A DNA stretch of 64,000 nt from Streptomyces gobiensis (GCF_021216675.1 NZ_CP086120.1:5627860-5691859); one strand, 5' to 3'. Counted from the stretch's first letter, positions 53,185 through 62,981 are shown. Numbers and translations are program-made. The notes: generated by a model from the sequence alone, not told the origin.

Positions 53185-54353
53185 CACAGGTGTACTCCTT
53201 CGGAGAGGGGGAGCCGGGCCGCCACGCGAAAGCCGCCCTCGGGGCGCGGCCCGGCGGTGAACTGGCCGTGTAGCAGGGTGACGCGTTCCCGCATTCCGGT
53301 GATGCCGTATCCGGTGCCAGAGATGAGGCCGCCACGGCCGTCGTCGGCGACCTCGATGGTCAGTTCGCCGTCTTGGCAGCCGATGGTGACCCGGCAGTCG
53401 GGGGCGTCCGCGTGGCGTACGACGTTGGTGAGGGCCTCCTGGACGATCCGGAAGGCGGCCAGGTCGATATCGGGGGGCAGGGGCCGTCGTTCTCCGAGCC
53501 ACCGCAGGTCGACACGGACGCCCGCGTCCCTCGTTGACACGGCCAGCCGGTCGAGATCGGCCAGCCCAGGGGCCGGCTCGCGCGGCGCGGCCTGCGGCCC
53601 GGGGCCCGGTTCGGTACGACGCAGCGTGCCCAGGGTGCGCCGCAGCCCGGCGAGGGTTTCCCTGCTGGTGGCTTCGATGGTGGCCAGCGCATTGCGAGCC
53701 TCGTGCGTCTGCGTGTCGATGACCCGGCTGCCCACGCCTGCCTGGATGGCGATGACGCCGATACTGTGCGCGATCATGTCGTGCAGCTCGCGGGCGATCC
53801 GCAGCCGTTCAGCGGTGACAGCCTGCGCGGCGGTCTGCGAGCGCAGCGCCGCGGCGTGCTCGCGGCGTTCGCGGACCGCATGACCGGTCATCCAGGCGGC
53901 GGCGAGCGCGAGAACGAGGACCACGGCCGTGCGGGCGAAGCCGTCCGTCCCAGTCCCGAGGCGTGCGGCGACGGCGACCTGTACGCCGAGCGTCATGACG
54001 GCAGCGGTGAGCGCGATGCGGCGCGGCCCGGTGGCCACGATGTATCCGACGGCGAGATCGTTCGCCAGAACCAGCAGATATGCGACCTGCCAGGAAGGAC
54101 TTGTCGTCGCCGTGGCGTACGTACCAAGGAGCATCAGCGTCAGGGCCGGCAGTGGACGGCGGCGCAGCAACCCGAGGAGCAGGACCGTGACCGCGGCCGC
54201 CGAGAGGAACGGCAAGACGGGGGAGTCGTAGGGCCTGCCGCGTACCGCGAAGAACAGGGCGAACGGGTAGGTGATGGCCCCGCACCAGGCCAGGACCGCC
54301 CGCGCGGCCGGCCACAGGTGCCAGGACAACAGGGGGCGCGGCTTGGCGGACAT
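53184..54353 (-). CDS. Sensor histidine kinase (HisKA_3 type)
   Basis: 389-residue membrane kinase. The N-terminal part has four to five hydrophobic helices (about 12-165). The phospho-acceptor His is in ERLRIARELHDMIAHSIGVIAIQ near residue 188. The ATPase has an N-box AFRIVQEALTNVVRHA and G-boxes in ADDGRGG and GTGYGITGMRER. ATG 54353 is preferred; ATG 54389 adds 12 residues. Pairs with the overlapping response regulator. Confidence 0.93.
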   Translation of the reverse strand: MSAKPRPLLSWHLWPAARAVLAWCGAITYPFALFFAVRGRPYDSPVLPFLSAAAVTVLLLGLLRRRPLPALTLMLLGTYATATTSPSWQVAYLLVLANDLAVGYIVATGPRRIALTAAVMTLGVQVAVAARLGTGTDGFARTAVVLVLALAAAWMTGHAVRERREHAAALRSQTAAQAVTAERLRIARELHDMIAHSIGVIAIQAGVGSRVIDTQTHEARNALATIEATSRETLAGLRRTLGTLRRTEPGPGPQAAPREPAPGLADLDRLAVSTRDAGVRVDLRWLGERRPLPPDIDLAAFRIVQEALTNVVRHADAPDCRVTIGCQDGELTIEVADDGRGGLISGTGYGITGMRERVTLLHGQFTAGPRPEGGFRVAARLPLSEGVHL

Positions 54354-54486
54354 GAGGCGATCGTAATCGCCTGACCTGCGGCGGGACATTGGCCCGTGGG
54401 CGTACGCCCACGGGTTACAGGCCCTTCCACGAGTGTGGCCGACGGGCCGATGCCGGACGGACACTCTCCCCGGCACCGTTGGCCTG

Positions 54487-55403
54487 GTGATCGAAGCCAA
54501 CGAACTGACCAAGCGATACGGCAAGACCACCGCCGTCAACGGCCTGACCTTCACCGTGCGTCCCGGGCACGTCACCGGATTCCTCGGTCCCAACGGCGCC
54601 GGCAAGAGCACCACGCTGCGGATGCTCCTCGGCCTGGCCGAACCAGCGGCACCGCCACCATCGACGGCCACCTGTTCCGGGACCACCCGCGCGGCCTGCG
54701 CCACGCCGGCGCCCTGCTCGACGCCCATGACGTTCACGGCGGACGCAGCGCAGCGGCCTACCTGTCCGCCCTGGCCCGCAGCAACGGCATCCCGCGGCGC
54801 CGGGTGGAGGAGGTCCTTGAGGAAGTAGGACTGGTCGCCGCGGCCCGGCGCCGCATCGGCGGGTTCTCCCTGGGCATGAAGCAGCGGCTCGGCATCGCCA
54901 CGGCACTGCTCGGCGACCCTCCCGTGCTCCTGTTCGACGAGCCGGTCAACGGCCTGGACCCGGAGGGCGTGCGGTGGGTACGCGCCTTGTTCAGGAGGCT
55001 GGCCGCCCAGGGGCGCACCGTGTTCATCTCCAGCCACCTGATGAGCGAGATGGAGAGCACCGCCGAGCACCTGATTGTCATCGGCCGGGGCGAGCTGATC
55101 GCCGACGAGAGTGTGAGGGAGTTCGCGGCCCGCGGCACCCGCCTGAGCGTGACCGTGCGGACGCCCGACACCACCGCGCTGGCGACTGTGCTCAAGGCCG
55201 AGGGGGCTTCGGTGCAGCCGGACCACTCGGGCGCAGAGGAGTTGCTCACCGTGACCGGCCTGAGCGCGGCCCGCATCGGGGAACTCGCCTCCCACCACCG
55301 CATCGTGCTCCTTGAGCTGGCCACCCGCACCTCCTGCCTGGAGGAGGCATTCATGGAACTCACCGCCGACAGCGTCGAATACCTCGCAGGAGAACCCCGA
55401 TGA
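54487..55403 (+). pseudogene. ABC exporter ATP-binding subunit with a single frameshift
   Basis: GTG 54487 opens VIEANELTKRYGKTTAVNGLTF with Walker A GPNGAGKST, reaching LLGLAEP near 54643. There sense moves to another frame (SGTATIDGHLFRDHPRG) and continues intact with signature GFSLGMKQR, Walker B LLFDEPVNGLDPEG and ISSHLMSEMEST. The loss is 1 or 4 bases where the family has EPTSG. All else, including the coupled permease and the two-component system, looks functional, so a sequencing error is as likely as a true mutation. Type: drug/bacitracin-like exporter ATPase. Confidence 0.82.
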
Positions 55404-56260
55404 CCCCGACCACCACGCAGCCGACGGCCGCATTCACCGCCGTACGCGCCGCCCACCCCGGCGCCCGCTTCCGCGATCTCCTCGCCGCCGAGTGGATCAA
55501 GCTCTGGTCACTGCGCTCATCCTCCTGGGCGTTCGGGGCCAGCGCGCTGGTCATCATCGCCATCAACGTCAGCGCCGCCGTGGCCGACTACAACAACTGG
55601 CCGACCTACAATGAAGGGATCCGGGCCCTCTTTGTCCCGAACTGGGCCATGCGGGACGCCTTCACCATCGGCGCCTGCATGGTCCTGATACTCGCCACCG
55701 GCGGCATCGGCGCCCTCATGATCGTCGGCGAGTACAGCACCGGACAGATCCGTACGACCTTTGCGGCCGTCCCTGCCCGCCGCGCGGTCGTAGCGGCCAA
55801 GATGGCCGTCGTGACGGCAGGCATGCTCGTCTACGGCACGGTCGTCGCGGGGACCTCGTTCGGCGTGACACAGGCCATCCTGTCCGGGCGGGACATCGGT
55901 CTGTCCCTCGACTACCCCGGCGCGTTCCGCGCCGTCGCAGCGTCCGCCCTGCTCGCTCCGGTGTGCGCGCTCATAGGCATGGGCCTTGGCGCCCTCATCC
56001 GGCACACCGCAACCACCCTCGTGACGTTCACCGGCATCCTTTTGCTGCTGCCGTTCCTCCTCAACGACCGCCACCGCTGGTCGTCCGCCATCCTTCACGC
56101 GCTGCCCCGCAGTGCGTGGGAACGACTGGTGCAGATGAGCGACCCCTTCGGACCGGCCCCCTACCCGGCGACCATCAGCGGGTCGTGGATCGTGTACGCA
56201 GCCTGGCCACTCGCCGCAGCCGTCATCGCCATGGCCACCGTCCGCCGCCGCGACCTATGA
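55400..56260 (+). CDS. ABC-2 type exporter permease
   Basis: 286-residue membrane protein with six hydrophobic segments (for example SWAFGASALVIIAINVSAAV, AFTIGACMVLILATGGIGALMIVGEYSTGQIRTT, ALIRHTATTLVTFTGILLLLPFL). EYSTGQIRTTFAAVPARRAV is typical of Streptomyces exporters of this class. ATG 55400 overlaps the ATPase gene (ATGA). Substrate unknown; such pairs next to a LuxR/histidine-kinase couple usually handle antibiotics or lipids. Confidence 0.9.
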   Translation: MTPTTTQPTAAFTAVRAAHPGARFRDLLAAEWIKLWSLRSSSWAFGASALVIIAINVSAAVADYNNWPTYNEGIRALFVPNWAMRDAFTIGACMVLILATGGIGALMIVGEYSTGQIRTTFAAVPARRAVVAAKMAVVTAGMLVYGTVVAGTSFGVTQAILSGRDIGLSLDYPGAFRAVAASALLAPVCALIGMGLGALIRHTATTLVTFTGILLLLPFLLNDRHRWSSAILHALPRSAWERLVQMSDPFGPAPYPATISGSWIVYAAWPLAAAVIAMATVRRRDL

Positions 56261-56375
56261 ACCCACGAGCTCCACACCACCGCGTACGAGGCCCGCATGG
56301 CCGCCGAGGGCCCCGGGCAGCCTGGATGCACGCGGGATCATGGCAGCAGGCGCTCGACGTATTCGAAGTGGCCGC

Positions 56376-56550
56376 TCAGGCCGCCTGGCCGTAACCGTCC
56401 GGGGCGGATGGGTCGTCGCTGCGCAGCGGGCTGAAGTCGACGTCCAGGTGTGGGTCATACGCCACGGGCTGGAGGCCGAGTTCATGGGTGGAGTACTCGC
56501 CGAAGCGGCGGATGTGCTCGGTCAGGTACGGCGAGACGCGGGCCAGGTCC
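56376..56550 (-). pseudogene. C-terminal remnant of a Tn3-family transposase
   Basis: About 55 codons read LARVSPYLTEHIRRFGEYSTHELGLQP and end GYGQAA-stop. SPYLTEHIRRFG resembles the last residues of Tn3-family TnpA in actinomycetes. The catalytic domain is missing; the fragment abuts a broken P450 in a different frame. The family call is from pattern memory and should be verified. Confidence 0.5.
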
Positions 56551-56919
56551 TGGGGTCGTCGAGGAGCTCGTCGGTCATTTCCTGGATACGGGGTCGCATC
56601 TCGGCGATCCGGCGGGGCGTGAGCGGTTTGGCCGCCAGGCGTCGCAGCTGGGCGTGCGGCGGCCCGTCGAGCTGGAGGTGGCGGTTTCGCAGCTTTCCTC
56701 CGCCATAGGGCCGCTGTCGGCCAGCTGCGGGTCGTCCGCAGAGAGGTCACGCGCCAGCAAGGGGTGGCTCAGTGCCGAGCGCACCTCTTCGTAGCCGGTG
56801 ACCGCCCAGACCACGTCACCGCTCGGCAGTCGGGTCCGGAAGAGGGGCCCCTTCGGCAGGGAGAGGGGGCCGCCGGAGAACTCCCTGGCGGGGAAGTCGC
56901 ATCCGTTCTCGTTCACCAC
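56551..56919 (-). pseudogene. Cytochrome P450, N-terminal remnant with frameshift
   Basis: GTG 56919 starts the family N-terminus: LFRTRLPSGDVVWAVTGYEEVRSALSHPLLARD. After DSGPM near 56700 sense shifts frame to LDGPPHAQLRRLAAKPLTPRRIAEMRP, the P450 C-helix region. It is cut at about 56550 where Tn3 transposase sequence begins. The haem Cys and I-helix are absent. The GNAT gene upstream overlaps its first 100 bases. Confidence 0.72.
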
Positions 56920-57583
56920 TGCCTCCGTCTACTCCCTGCGGCGCGGCCTGGCTCGGCCGCATCAGCTTCCACAGCGCGGGATGACCGTCGTCCACTGGGT
57001 AACACGGCGGTGCGACCTCGAAGCCCAGTCTTTGGGCCCATCGGGCGGTGTGCTCCGTGGACGTCTCGGCGTGGCAGGGAAGCGCCTCCCGGTCGACGAG
57101 CTCCAGCCCGGCACGGACCAGCCGGTACCCCACGCCGCTCCCGCTCAGGTGCGGATCTACGCCGATCACCTGCCAGTACCACATCGGCTCCGGGGGACAG
57201 CCCTGGGCCAGGGCGGCCTCCAGCCAGGTCAGCGCGGGCAAAGACCGTGGCGCGCTGAGGAGGACGGGGAGTATGGCGGGGACACAGCGGAGCCTGCGGG
57301 CAGCGTTCAGGGGGAAGCAGCGGGGCGGAAGCCAGGCGGCCACACCGACAATCGCCTTCTCCATGAGCGTCACGTGCACGGCACCGCGAGGGAGGGTGTC
57401 CCGGAGCACGAGGGCGTACAAGAGGGGAAGGGCACGGGCGCGTTCGTCGGCACGCGGGAATATATGGGTGTACACAGGATCGTCATGAAGGGCCCGGGCC
57501 ATGACCGCTGCGGCCTCCCGGACCCGGCTCCCGAGCAGCGTCTTTATCTCCACTGCTTCGAACGGCTGCTTCCGCACACGCAC
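56816..57583 (-). CDS. GNAT-family N-acetyltransferase
   Basis: 255-residue acetyltransferase. The acetyl-CoA binding segment is WQVIGVDPHLSGSGVGYRLVRAGLE near residues 135-160 (Q/R-X2-G-X-G/A type), followed by ALPCHAETSTEHTARWAQRLGFEV. GTG 57583 follows AAGGAAGG. The last 35 residues run into the P450 remnant and are probably a read-through extension after an original stop near MRPSQAAPQG. Substrate unknown. Confidence 0.82.
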   Translation of the reverse strand: MRVRKQPFEAVEIKTLLGSRVREAAAVMARALHDDPVYTHIFPRADERARALPLLYALVLRDTLPRGAVHVTLMEKAIVGVAAWLPPRCFPLNAARRLRCVPAILPVLLSAPRSLPALTWLEAALAQGCPPEPMWYWQVIGVDPHLSGSGVGYRLVRAGLELVDREALPCHAETSTEHTARWAQRLGFEVAPPCYPVDDGHPALWKLMRPSQAAPQGVDGGSGERERMRLPRQGVLRRPPLPAEGAPLPDPTAER

Positions 57584-58133
57584 GTGACCTTCCTTCCACA
57601 GAACTGATCAGGCAGCGGTACACCTCAAGAGGGCTGGCCAAAGAGCGACGGAGGGCTTCGGAGGAAGACGCCACAGCAGTGCTACCCGGAAGGAACGTTC
57701 ACGCACGACGACGCCACCTGATCTGGCCATATGTGGAACTCCTGACCGAAGCCGGTCTCCGGTACCGACCGGCCGCCGGGTGGTGTAGGGGATCACGGCG
57801 AGAAGATGCAGGTCGCGCCTGCGATGGGCCTGTACGCGACCACCACGGTACTGACGAGCCGTCAGCGCAGAAAAAGTCATGAATGTCGAGAGCCACGAGG
57901 CGCGTGAACCCGACCTCGGGGCATGCCGTCCGAGAACAGAAACGGCGGTTCGCGTCGCGCCATGGGCTGACGAACCATCAGGCCGGTGCGGGCCTCGGGA
58001 ACCCCGATCTCAGCCATGACCTGCACGTTCTCCTCTGGATCGGATACACCACTTGGCGGGGCACCATCGACGGATGGGTCTTTACCGGGTGCGGTCTTGC
58101 GGTGTTCACAGGCTTTATAGGGTGTGGTTCGTG
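57584..58133. other. 550-bp region without a recognisable gene
   Basis: Open frames here have atypical composition and no family pattern on either strand. A TATAGG element just before the HAD gene (about 58118) might be a -10 box. I see no repeat, tRNA or hairpin. Confidence 0.4.
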
Positions 58134-58793
58134 ATGCGTGCGGTGGTGTTCGATGTCGGTGAGTGTCTGGTGGATGAGACCCGCGAGTACGGCACTTGGG
58201 CGGACTGGCTGGGGGTGCCGCGGCATACGTTCGCTGCGATGTTCGGGGCTGTCATTGCCTGCGGCCAGGACTACCGTGAGACGTTCCAGGTCTTCCGGCC
58301 CGGTTTCGATCTGTATGCCGAGCGGGAGAAACGCGCGGCTGCCGGGCAGCCGGAGACCTTCGGCGAGGAGGATGTGTACCCCGATGTACGCCCTGCCCTT
58401 GCCCAGCTGCGCGCCGATGGTCTGTGGCTGGGGATCGCCGGTAACCAGACGGTGCGCGCGGGACGCATTCTGCGTGAGCTGTTCACTGCGGATGTGGACC
58501 TGATCGGTACGTCCGACGACTGGGGCGCGGCCAAGCCTGATCCCGCGTTCTTCACTCGTCTCGTGCAGGCCGTCCCCTTCGCGGCCGGGGAGATCCTGTA
58601 CGTGGGGGACCGGCTCGACAACGACATCCGGCCCGCTGCTGCTGCGGGGATGTATACCGCGCTGATCCGTCGCGGGCCGTGGGGGACGATTCAGCAGCAC
58701 GAAGCGGATGCCGACCGCCTGGCCACCTGGCGCATCGACTCGCTCGCCGAGCTGTCGGAGAAGATTGGCAAGTTCAACGCGAGAGAGCGCTGA
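58134..58793 (+). CDS. HAD-family hydrolase
   Basis: 219-residue HAD phosphatase-like enzyme. Motif I is VVFDVGECLVDE (nucleophile Asp at about residue 7; second Asp replaced by Gly), motif II GIAGNQT, motif III Lys in GAAKPDPAFF, motif IV YVGDRLDNDIRPA. GTG 58131 directly before ATG 58134 is an alternative start. Isolated between debris; no clear operon partner. It shares the altered motif I with the HAD domain of the 834-residue fusion. Confidence 0.88.
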   Translation: MRAVVFDVGECLVDETREYGTWADWLGVPRHTFAAMFGAVIACGQDYRETFQVFRPGFDLYAEREKRAAAGQPETFGEEDVYPDVRPALAQLRADGLWLGIAGNQTVRAGRILRELFTADVDLIGTSDDWGAAKPDPAFFTRLVQAVPFAAGEILYVGDRLDNDIRPAAAAGMYTALIRRGPWGTIQQHEADADRLATWRIDSLAELSEKIGKFNARER

Positions 58794-58869
58794 GCGTGGT
58801 TCCCAACCCGTCGGAGCAGCCAGCGACTGGGACCTCCCTCACATCCGCGTACTCGGCTCCGCGCAGCAC

Positions 58870-59329
58870 CTCGCTGCACCTCCACGCCGTACGACAGGCC
58901 CCGGCCCACACTGGAGGATCTGTCCGAGGCCATCGCCGCGCTACTTGGACATAGGTCGTTGTCCATGACACGTGTTCACGCGCGGATCGCCGACCGGACC
59001 GTCGCAGACGGGTACTTCGCCGTCTCGGAGAAGGCCGAGGCACTCTACGACGCCCCGCGCCAGCTGCCAGCCGATGCCGAGGGAACGGAGATGGCCAAGC
59101 TCCGCAGGGAGATGCACCGCCGGATGCACGGCAATGGCCACTGCGCTCGCCCGTCGAGATGGACTGCCACTTCGAGTCGATCTGTGAGTCCTGCACGTTC
59201 TTCGTCACCACGATCGAGTTCCGGTCCACCCTCGAACGCCAGCGAGACGACGCGGCGGCCAAAGGACAGGTCGCACGGGAGCAGATCTTCGATGGACTCC
59301 TCCAGCGTCTCGACGGCGAAGCTTCCTGA
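58870..59329 (+). pseudogene. Tyrosine recombinase, C-terminal remnant with lost catalytic Tyr
   Basis: Sense starts near LSEAIAALLGHRSLSMTRVHARIADRTVADGYFAV, the box II of tyrosine integrases in which the usual VYARI has become VHARI, removing the nucleophile. A frameshift near 59146 moves sense to PVEMDCHFESICESCTFFVTTIEF and on to the stop at 59329. The N-terminal and most of the catalytic domain are missing. Confidence 0.72.
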
Positions 59330-59353
59330 TGTTCTGCCCAGTGGTGGTTCCCG

Positions 59354-59947
59354 TTAGTTCTCGGACGAGGGCAGAAGTTGGACCAGGCCCACCCAGGTCT
59401 CCTCGTTTGCCCAGGTGTGGACGGCGCGGACTGTCCAGCGACCGGGCCCTATCGTGACGGCGGCCTGTTCCGGCAGCCCTCCGCCGTCGGGGTACTCAAC
59501 ATCCAGTTCAGCCCCAGCAGTGACGGAGTCCATAAGCACCGCAGGGCCGTCCGTCTCCCAGACACCGCACTCCTCCCACTCTGTGGTGGGGTCGGCGAGG
59601 ACAGTCTTGGCTGCGGCGATCAGATCGGCCTCGGATTCGGCTGCGAGCCAGCGGACGAAGGCGTGGTGTTCCGGCAGATAGCAGGTCCTGGCGGGGTCGT
59701 CTGCCAGTACCAGCCCTCGCAAACCTTCCTCTCCAACAGCAATCACTCCGGCCAGGCCCTCCACGCCACAGGCACGGTCGTAGTCGTCCCGGACATCCCC
59801 GTCGCCGATGCCCACCCCCGACTCCGTGCAACCCCACCAGCCGTCCAATGCGGAAACTGGTACGGCTATCAGCGGACCGCCCATCGACTCGACCAGGGTC
59901 AGGGAAGGCTCGGCCGAACTGGCTGCGGTGGACGAGGAGGTCTTCAT
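59354..59947 (-). CDS. Imm21-like immunity protein
   Basis: 197-residue cytosolic protein. Features recall the polymorphic-toxin immunity family Imm21: MGGPLIAVPVSALDGWWG near residue 22, DDYDRACGVEGLAGVIAVGEEGLRGLVLADDPA, and HHAFVRWLAAESEADL. Normal length for that family. No cognate toxin gene lies in the window, so it is an orphan that could protect against neighbours' toxins. Intact frame amid debris. Confidence 0.6.
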   Translation of the reverse strand: MKTSSSTAASSAEPSLTLVESMGGPLIAVPVSALDGWWGCTESGVGIGDGDVRDDYDRACGVEGLAGVIAVGEEGLRGLVLADDPARTCYLPEHHAFVRWLAAESEADLIAAAKTVLADPTTEWEECGVWETDGPAVLMDSVTAGAELDVEYPDGGGLPEQAAVTIGPGRWTVRAVHTWANEETWVGLVQLLPSSEN

Positions 59948-60126
59948 GACATCAGTGTCTCCTCGGCCACTGACAGTGCTTCCTCGGCCTGCGAAACAGC
60001 TTCACCGAAACCTCGCCGCTGACCACCCCAACATTGTTCACATCCGAGCGGGTCGCATGAGACCGGACACTTCGCCCGCGCTCGCCACGACCAATGGCTT
60101 GACAACGAGACCCGCATATTAGAGGA

Positions 60127-61167
60127 GTGCCGACCGGGAAGTCCGCTACGACAACCTTAGAGCTGCGGTCGCCCAGGTGCTGGGTCTCTCCCGCCGCCGG
60201 GTCGAAGCCGAACGCTGGACCGCTTTCCGCTCCCACTACGGCATCGATGCCCTCTACGGCCAACCAACCGGGACTGCGCGGCGCTAATGAGAAGGGTGGC
60301 GTCGAGGGCCAGATCGGTTGGTTCCGCAGAAATCACCTGGTCCCTGTCCCCGAGGTGGAGACTCTCGCGGAGCTGAAGGCGATGATCGACCGGTGGGACG
60401 AGGAGGACGACGCCCGTCGCATCCGGTCCCGGCCCTGCACCATTGGCGAGTACTTTGCGACCGAGCGGCCGACGCTGGCGCCGCTGCCTGAGGAGCCGTT
60501 CGAGACGGGCCGGCTCTCTACCCCTGCGGGTCGACCGCTACAGCCAGATCTGCGTCCGGATGAACCGCTACTCGGTGCTGGTGCGACTGATCGGCCGGAC
60601 CGCCCGAGTCATGCTGCACGCCTCTGAAGTGGTGGTCTACGACGGCCGCGAGGAAGTCGCGTCGGCACGAGCGGCTCATCTGCCCGCGGCGGAACCCGCC
60701 TCGAACTGGACCACTACCTGGAAGCACTCGTCCGCAAGCCGGGTGCCCTGCCCGGGGCCACCGCTCTCGACCAGGCACGGTCCGCAGGCCGGTTCACCCC
60801 CATTCACGACGCCTGGTGGGAAGCGGCCATCAAGGCCCGCGGCGAGCGGGAAGGCACCCGCGCTCCGATCGAGGTCCTCCTGCTGAGCCGCCACCTTCCC
60901 CACGGGCACCCGGTCGCCGGCCTCGCCGCCGCCCTCAAGACCGGCGCGCTGACCGTGGACGCCGTCGCCCTTGAGGCCCGCAAAGCAGCGGAAGCCGACA
61001 CCACGCCTGAAGAGCCCCCAGAACCGGCCGCCCCCCGGCAGCCGAACCAGCATCGCCCCACTGACCGCACACAGCCTGGCCCCGCCTTCCGCCTGACAAA
61101 CGGCCCCCGCCCTCGGTGGCCCACTACGACCAGCTCCTGCGGCTTCGCCGACCCGACCGCCCCACCC
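60127..61167 (+). pseudogene. istA: IS21-family transposase (IstA), 5'-truncated and frameshifted
   Basis: Sense begins at YDNLRAAVAQVLGLSRRRVEAERWTAFRSHYG (second Asp of the DDE triad) and changes frame to GANEKGGVEGQIGWFRRNHLVPVPEV (the Glu). It shifts again at VDRYSQICVRMNRYSVLVRLIGRTARVMLHASEVVVYDG, and once more at GALTVDAVALEARKAAEA. The HTH and first catalytic Asp are missing upstream of 60127. Followed by istB in the usual order. Confidence 0.8.
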
Positions 61168-61183
61168 CCTGAAGGAGAACGCC

Positions 61184-61982
61184 GTGACCATCCCTCGCCA
61201 GCGAGGACTCACCGAGCAGGCCGCCACCACCGCGGTCGACCAGGCATGCCGGATGCTGCGGCTGCCCACCACCCGGTCCCACTTCCCCGAACTCGCCGAG
61301 ACCGCCGGCCGCGAGCAGATGTCCTACCTCGGCTTCCTCGCCGAACTCCTTCTGGCCGAGTGCGACGACCGGGCCCGCCGTCGCTCCGAGCGGCGCATCA
61401 AGGCCGCCGGCTTCCCCCGGGACAAGTCGCTTCGCAAGTTCGACTTCGACGCCAACCCCAACACATCGACGCGGCCGTGATCCACACCCTCGCCAAGTGC
61501 GAATGGATCAAAAAGGGTCTGCTCTGTGTCTGATCGGCGACTCGGGCACCGGCAAGTCCCACCTGCTGATCGCACTCAGCACCGAGGCAGCGATGGCCGG
61601 CTTTCGGGTCAAGTACGTGCTGGCGACGAAGCTGGTCAACGAACTGGTCGAAGCCCCCGACGAGAAACAGTTGACCAAGACCATCGCCCGCTACGGACGT
61701 GTCGACCTTCTCTGCATCGACGAGCCCGGCTACATGGAACTCGACCGCCGCGGCGCCGAACTCCTCTTTCAGGTCTTGACCGAACACGAGGAGAAGAACA
61801 GCGTCGCCATCACCTCGAATGAACCATTCAGTGGCTGGACCAAGACGTTCACCGCCCCGCGTCTCTGCGCCGCCATCGTCGACCGCCTCACCTTCGGCGG
61901 CAACATCATCGAAACCGGCACCGGCTCCTACCGCCTCGCCGCCACCCGAGCCCGTGCCGAACAACAGGCGGCGGCCGGCTGA
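61184..61982 (+). pseudogene. istB: IS21-family helper ATPase (IstB), frameshifted
   Basis: ATG 61184 starts TEQAATTAVDQACRMLRLPTTRSHF. After FDFDANPN near 61460 sense moves to another frame (IDAAVIHTLAKCEWIKKG), loses the segment before the P-loop, and resumes with IGDSGTGKSHLL (Walker A). It continues through LLCIDEPGYMELD (Walker B) and NEPFSGWTKTF to the stop at 61982. Inactive. Confidence 0.85.
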
Positions 61983-61996
61983 TTCATCCTCATGGC

Positions 61997-62451
61997 TCAG
62001 AGTTCGATCGGCCGGTACTTCAGGGCCTCGTCGACGATCTCCTCCGCAGATGCATCCTGGAGGTCGTCCGAGGGATGGAAGACCAGGTCACTGACTCGGG
62101 GATGCGACACATTCGCTTCGAGGAGCTGCACGTAGTAGCCGCTCTCCGGGTCAGCCGCAAGGAGTCTGCGGACGATTTCGACGAGCTCGCCCCTCGTGAT
62201 GTCTGCAACCCGAAGACGAGGTGGCCGGGCCGCCTCCCTGGCGAACTCCGCCAGGACCCTGCTTCCGTAGTACTCGGCGAAGTCGGGGCCACGTAATCAT
62301 GGCCGGTTATCGCATTGAAGGCTCGGATGGCCTCGTCAGCGTCCTCGGAACGGTCGGCCACCAGGTCAGCGATCCGAGCGATCTCGCAGCTCAACTCATC
62401 CAGTCGTTGTCGGCTCACAGGCGGGGACAGCAGCTCCGGTCTCAGGTCCAC
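61997..62451 (-). pseudogene. Bacteriocin (E9-type) immunity-like protein with one-base frameshift
   Basis: GTG 62451 gives VDLRPELLSPPVSRQRLDELSCEIARIADLVADRSEDADEAIRAFNAITGHDY. Near 62288 one base is missing and sense continues in another frame as DFAEYYGSRVLAEFAREAARP, ELVEIVRRLLAADPESGYYVQLLEANVSHPRVSDLVFHP to EALKYRPIEL and the stop. The SHPRVSDLVFHP segment is typical of colicin-immunity-like proteins (bacterial e9imm peptides). The start is uncertain. Confidence 0.6.
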
Positions 62452-62538
62452 AGCCGAATTATGTCCACCGGCGCCGACACACCGGAGCAGAGCCCTCTGC
62501 GTGCTGCCAGTTCTCATCAACATTTCTGAGCATCTCGA

Positions 62539-62799
62539 TCAAGAACCGATGCCAGGGCCCAGCGACATTCGCTCTCCGTTCTCACCTACGAAGCCAATCT
62601 GCAGGTCGTCCGCAACCATCTGCATGCCACCAAGGGGCACCAGCACTGCGACAGGCCTGCCTCTGGGTGTGTGAAAGTCACCGCGCAAGATGACGTGCTG
62701 CGCTGCGTCCTGCTTTGCTGGGGCCAGTGCCACCGCAGTGAGCAGCAACTGAGGGCGCGCCAGGTCACCGAACTGGTGCGCGGACTGTCGAGGCGGCAT
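62539..62799 (-). CDS. Possible small hypothetical protein
   Basis: 86-residue candidate from ATG 62799. The stretch QHVILRGDFHTPRGRPVAVLVPLGGMQMVADDLQIGFVGENGERMS has the hydrophobic rhythm of a real beta-rich protein, but no ribosome-binding site is visible and I do not recognise a family. May be a fragment. Confidence 0.3.
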   Translation of the reverse strand: MPPRQSAHQFGDLARPQLLLTAVALAPAKQDAAQHVILRGDFHTPRGRPVAVLVPLGGMQMVADDLQIGFVGENGERMSLGPGIGS

Positions 62800-62981
62800 G
62801 TGCCGACGGTACGACGCCGTAAGCGCGGGCTCGGGCACCCCGCCACACGCTGTCCTTACGAGCCGCTGCGGAAGCCGGCAGCTCTGCTGTGTGCGTTGGG
62901 GCGGCCACGTTGGCAGGGAGGCTGCCCTCGCGCGGCGGCCGGTACGGCAGCCCCGCCCGCACCCATTACTCACCAGCAAAA

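Noticed and set aside
54390..55433. Upstream extension of the histidine kinase frame
   Set aside because: It runs antisense through the ABC ATPase gene; the membrane domain starts at MSAKPR or MSRRRS.
57978..58700. Minus-strand frame opposite the HAD hydrolase
   Set aside because: No recognisable pattern, and the plus strand has all four HAD motifs.
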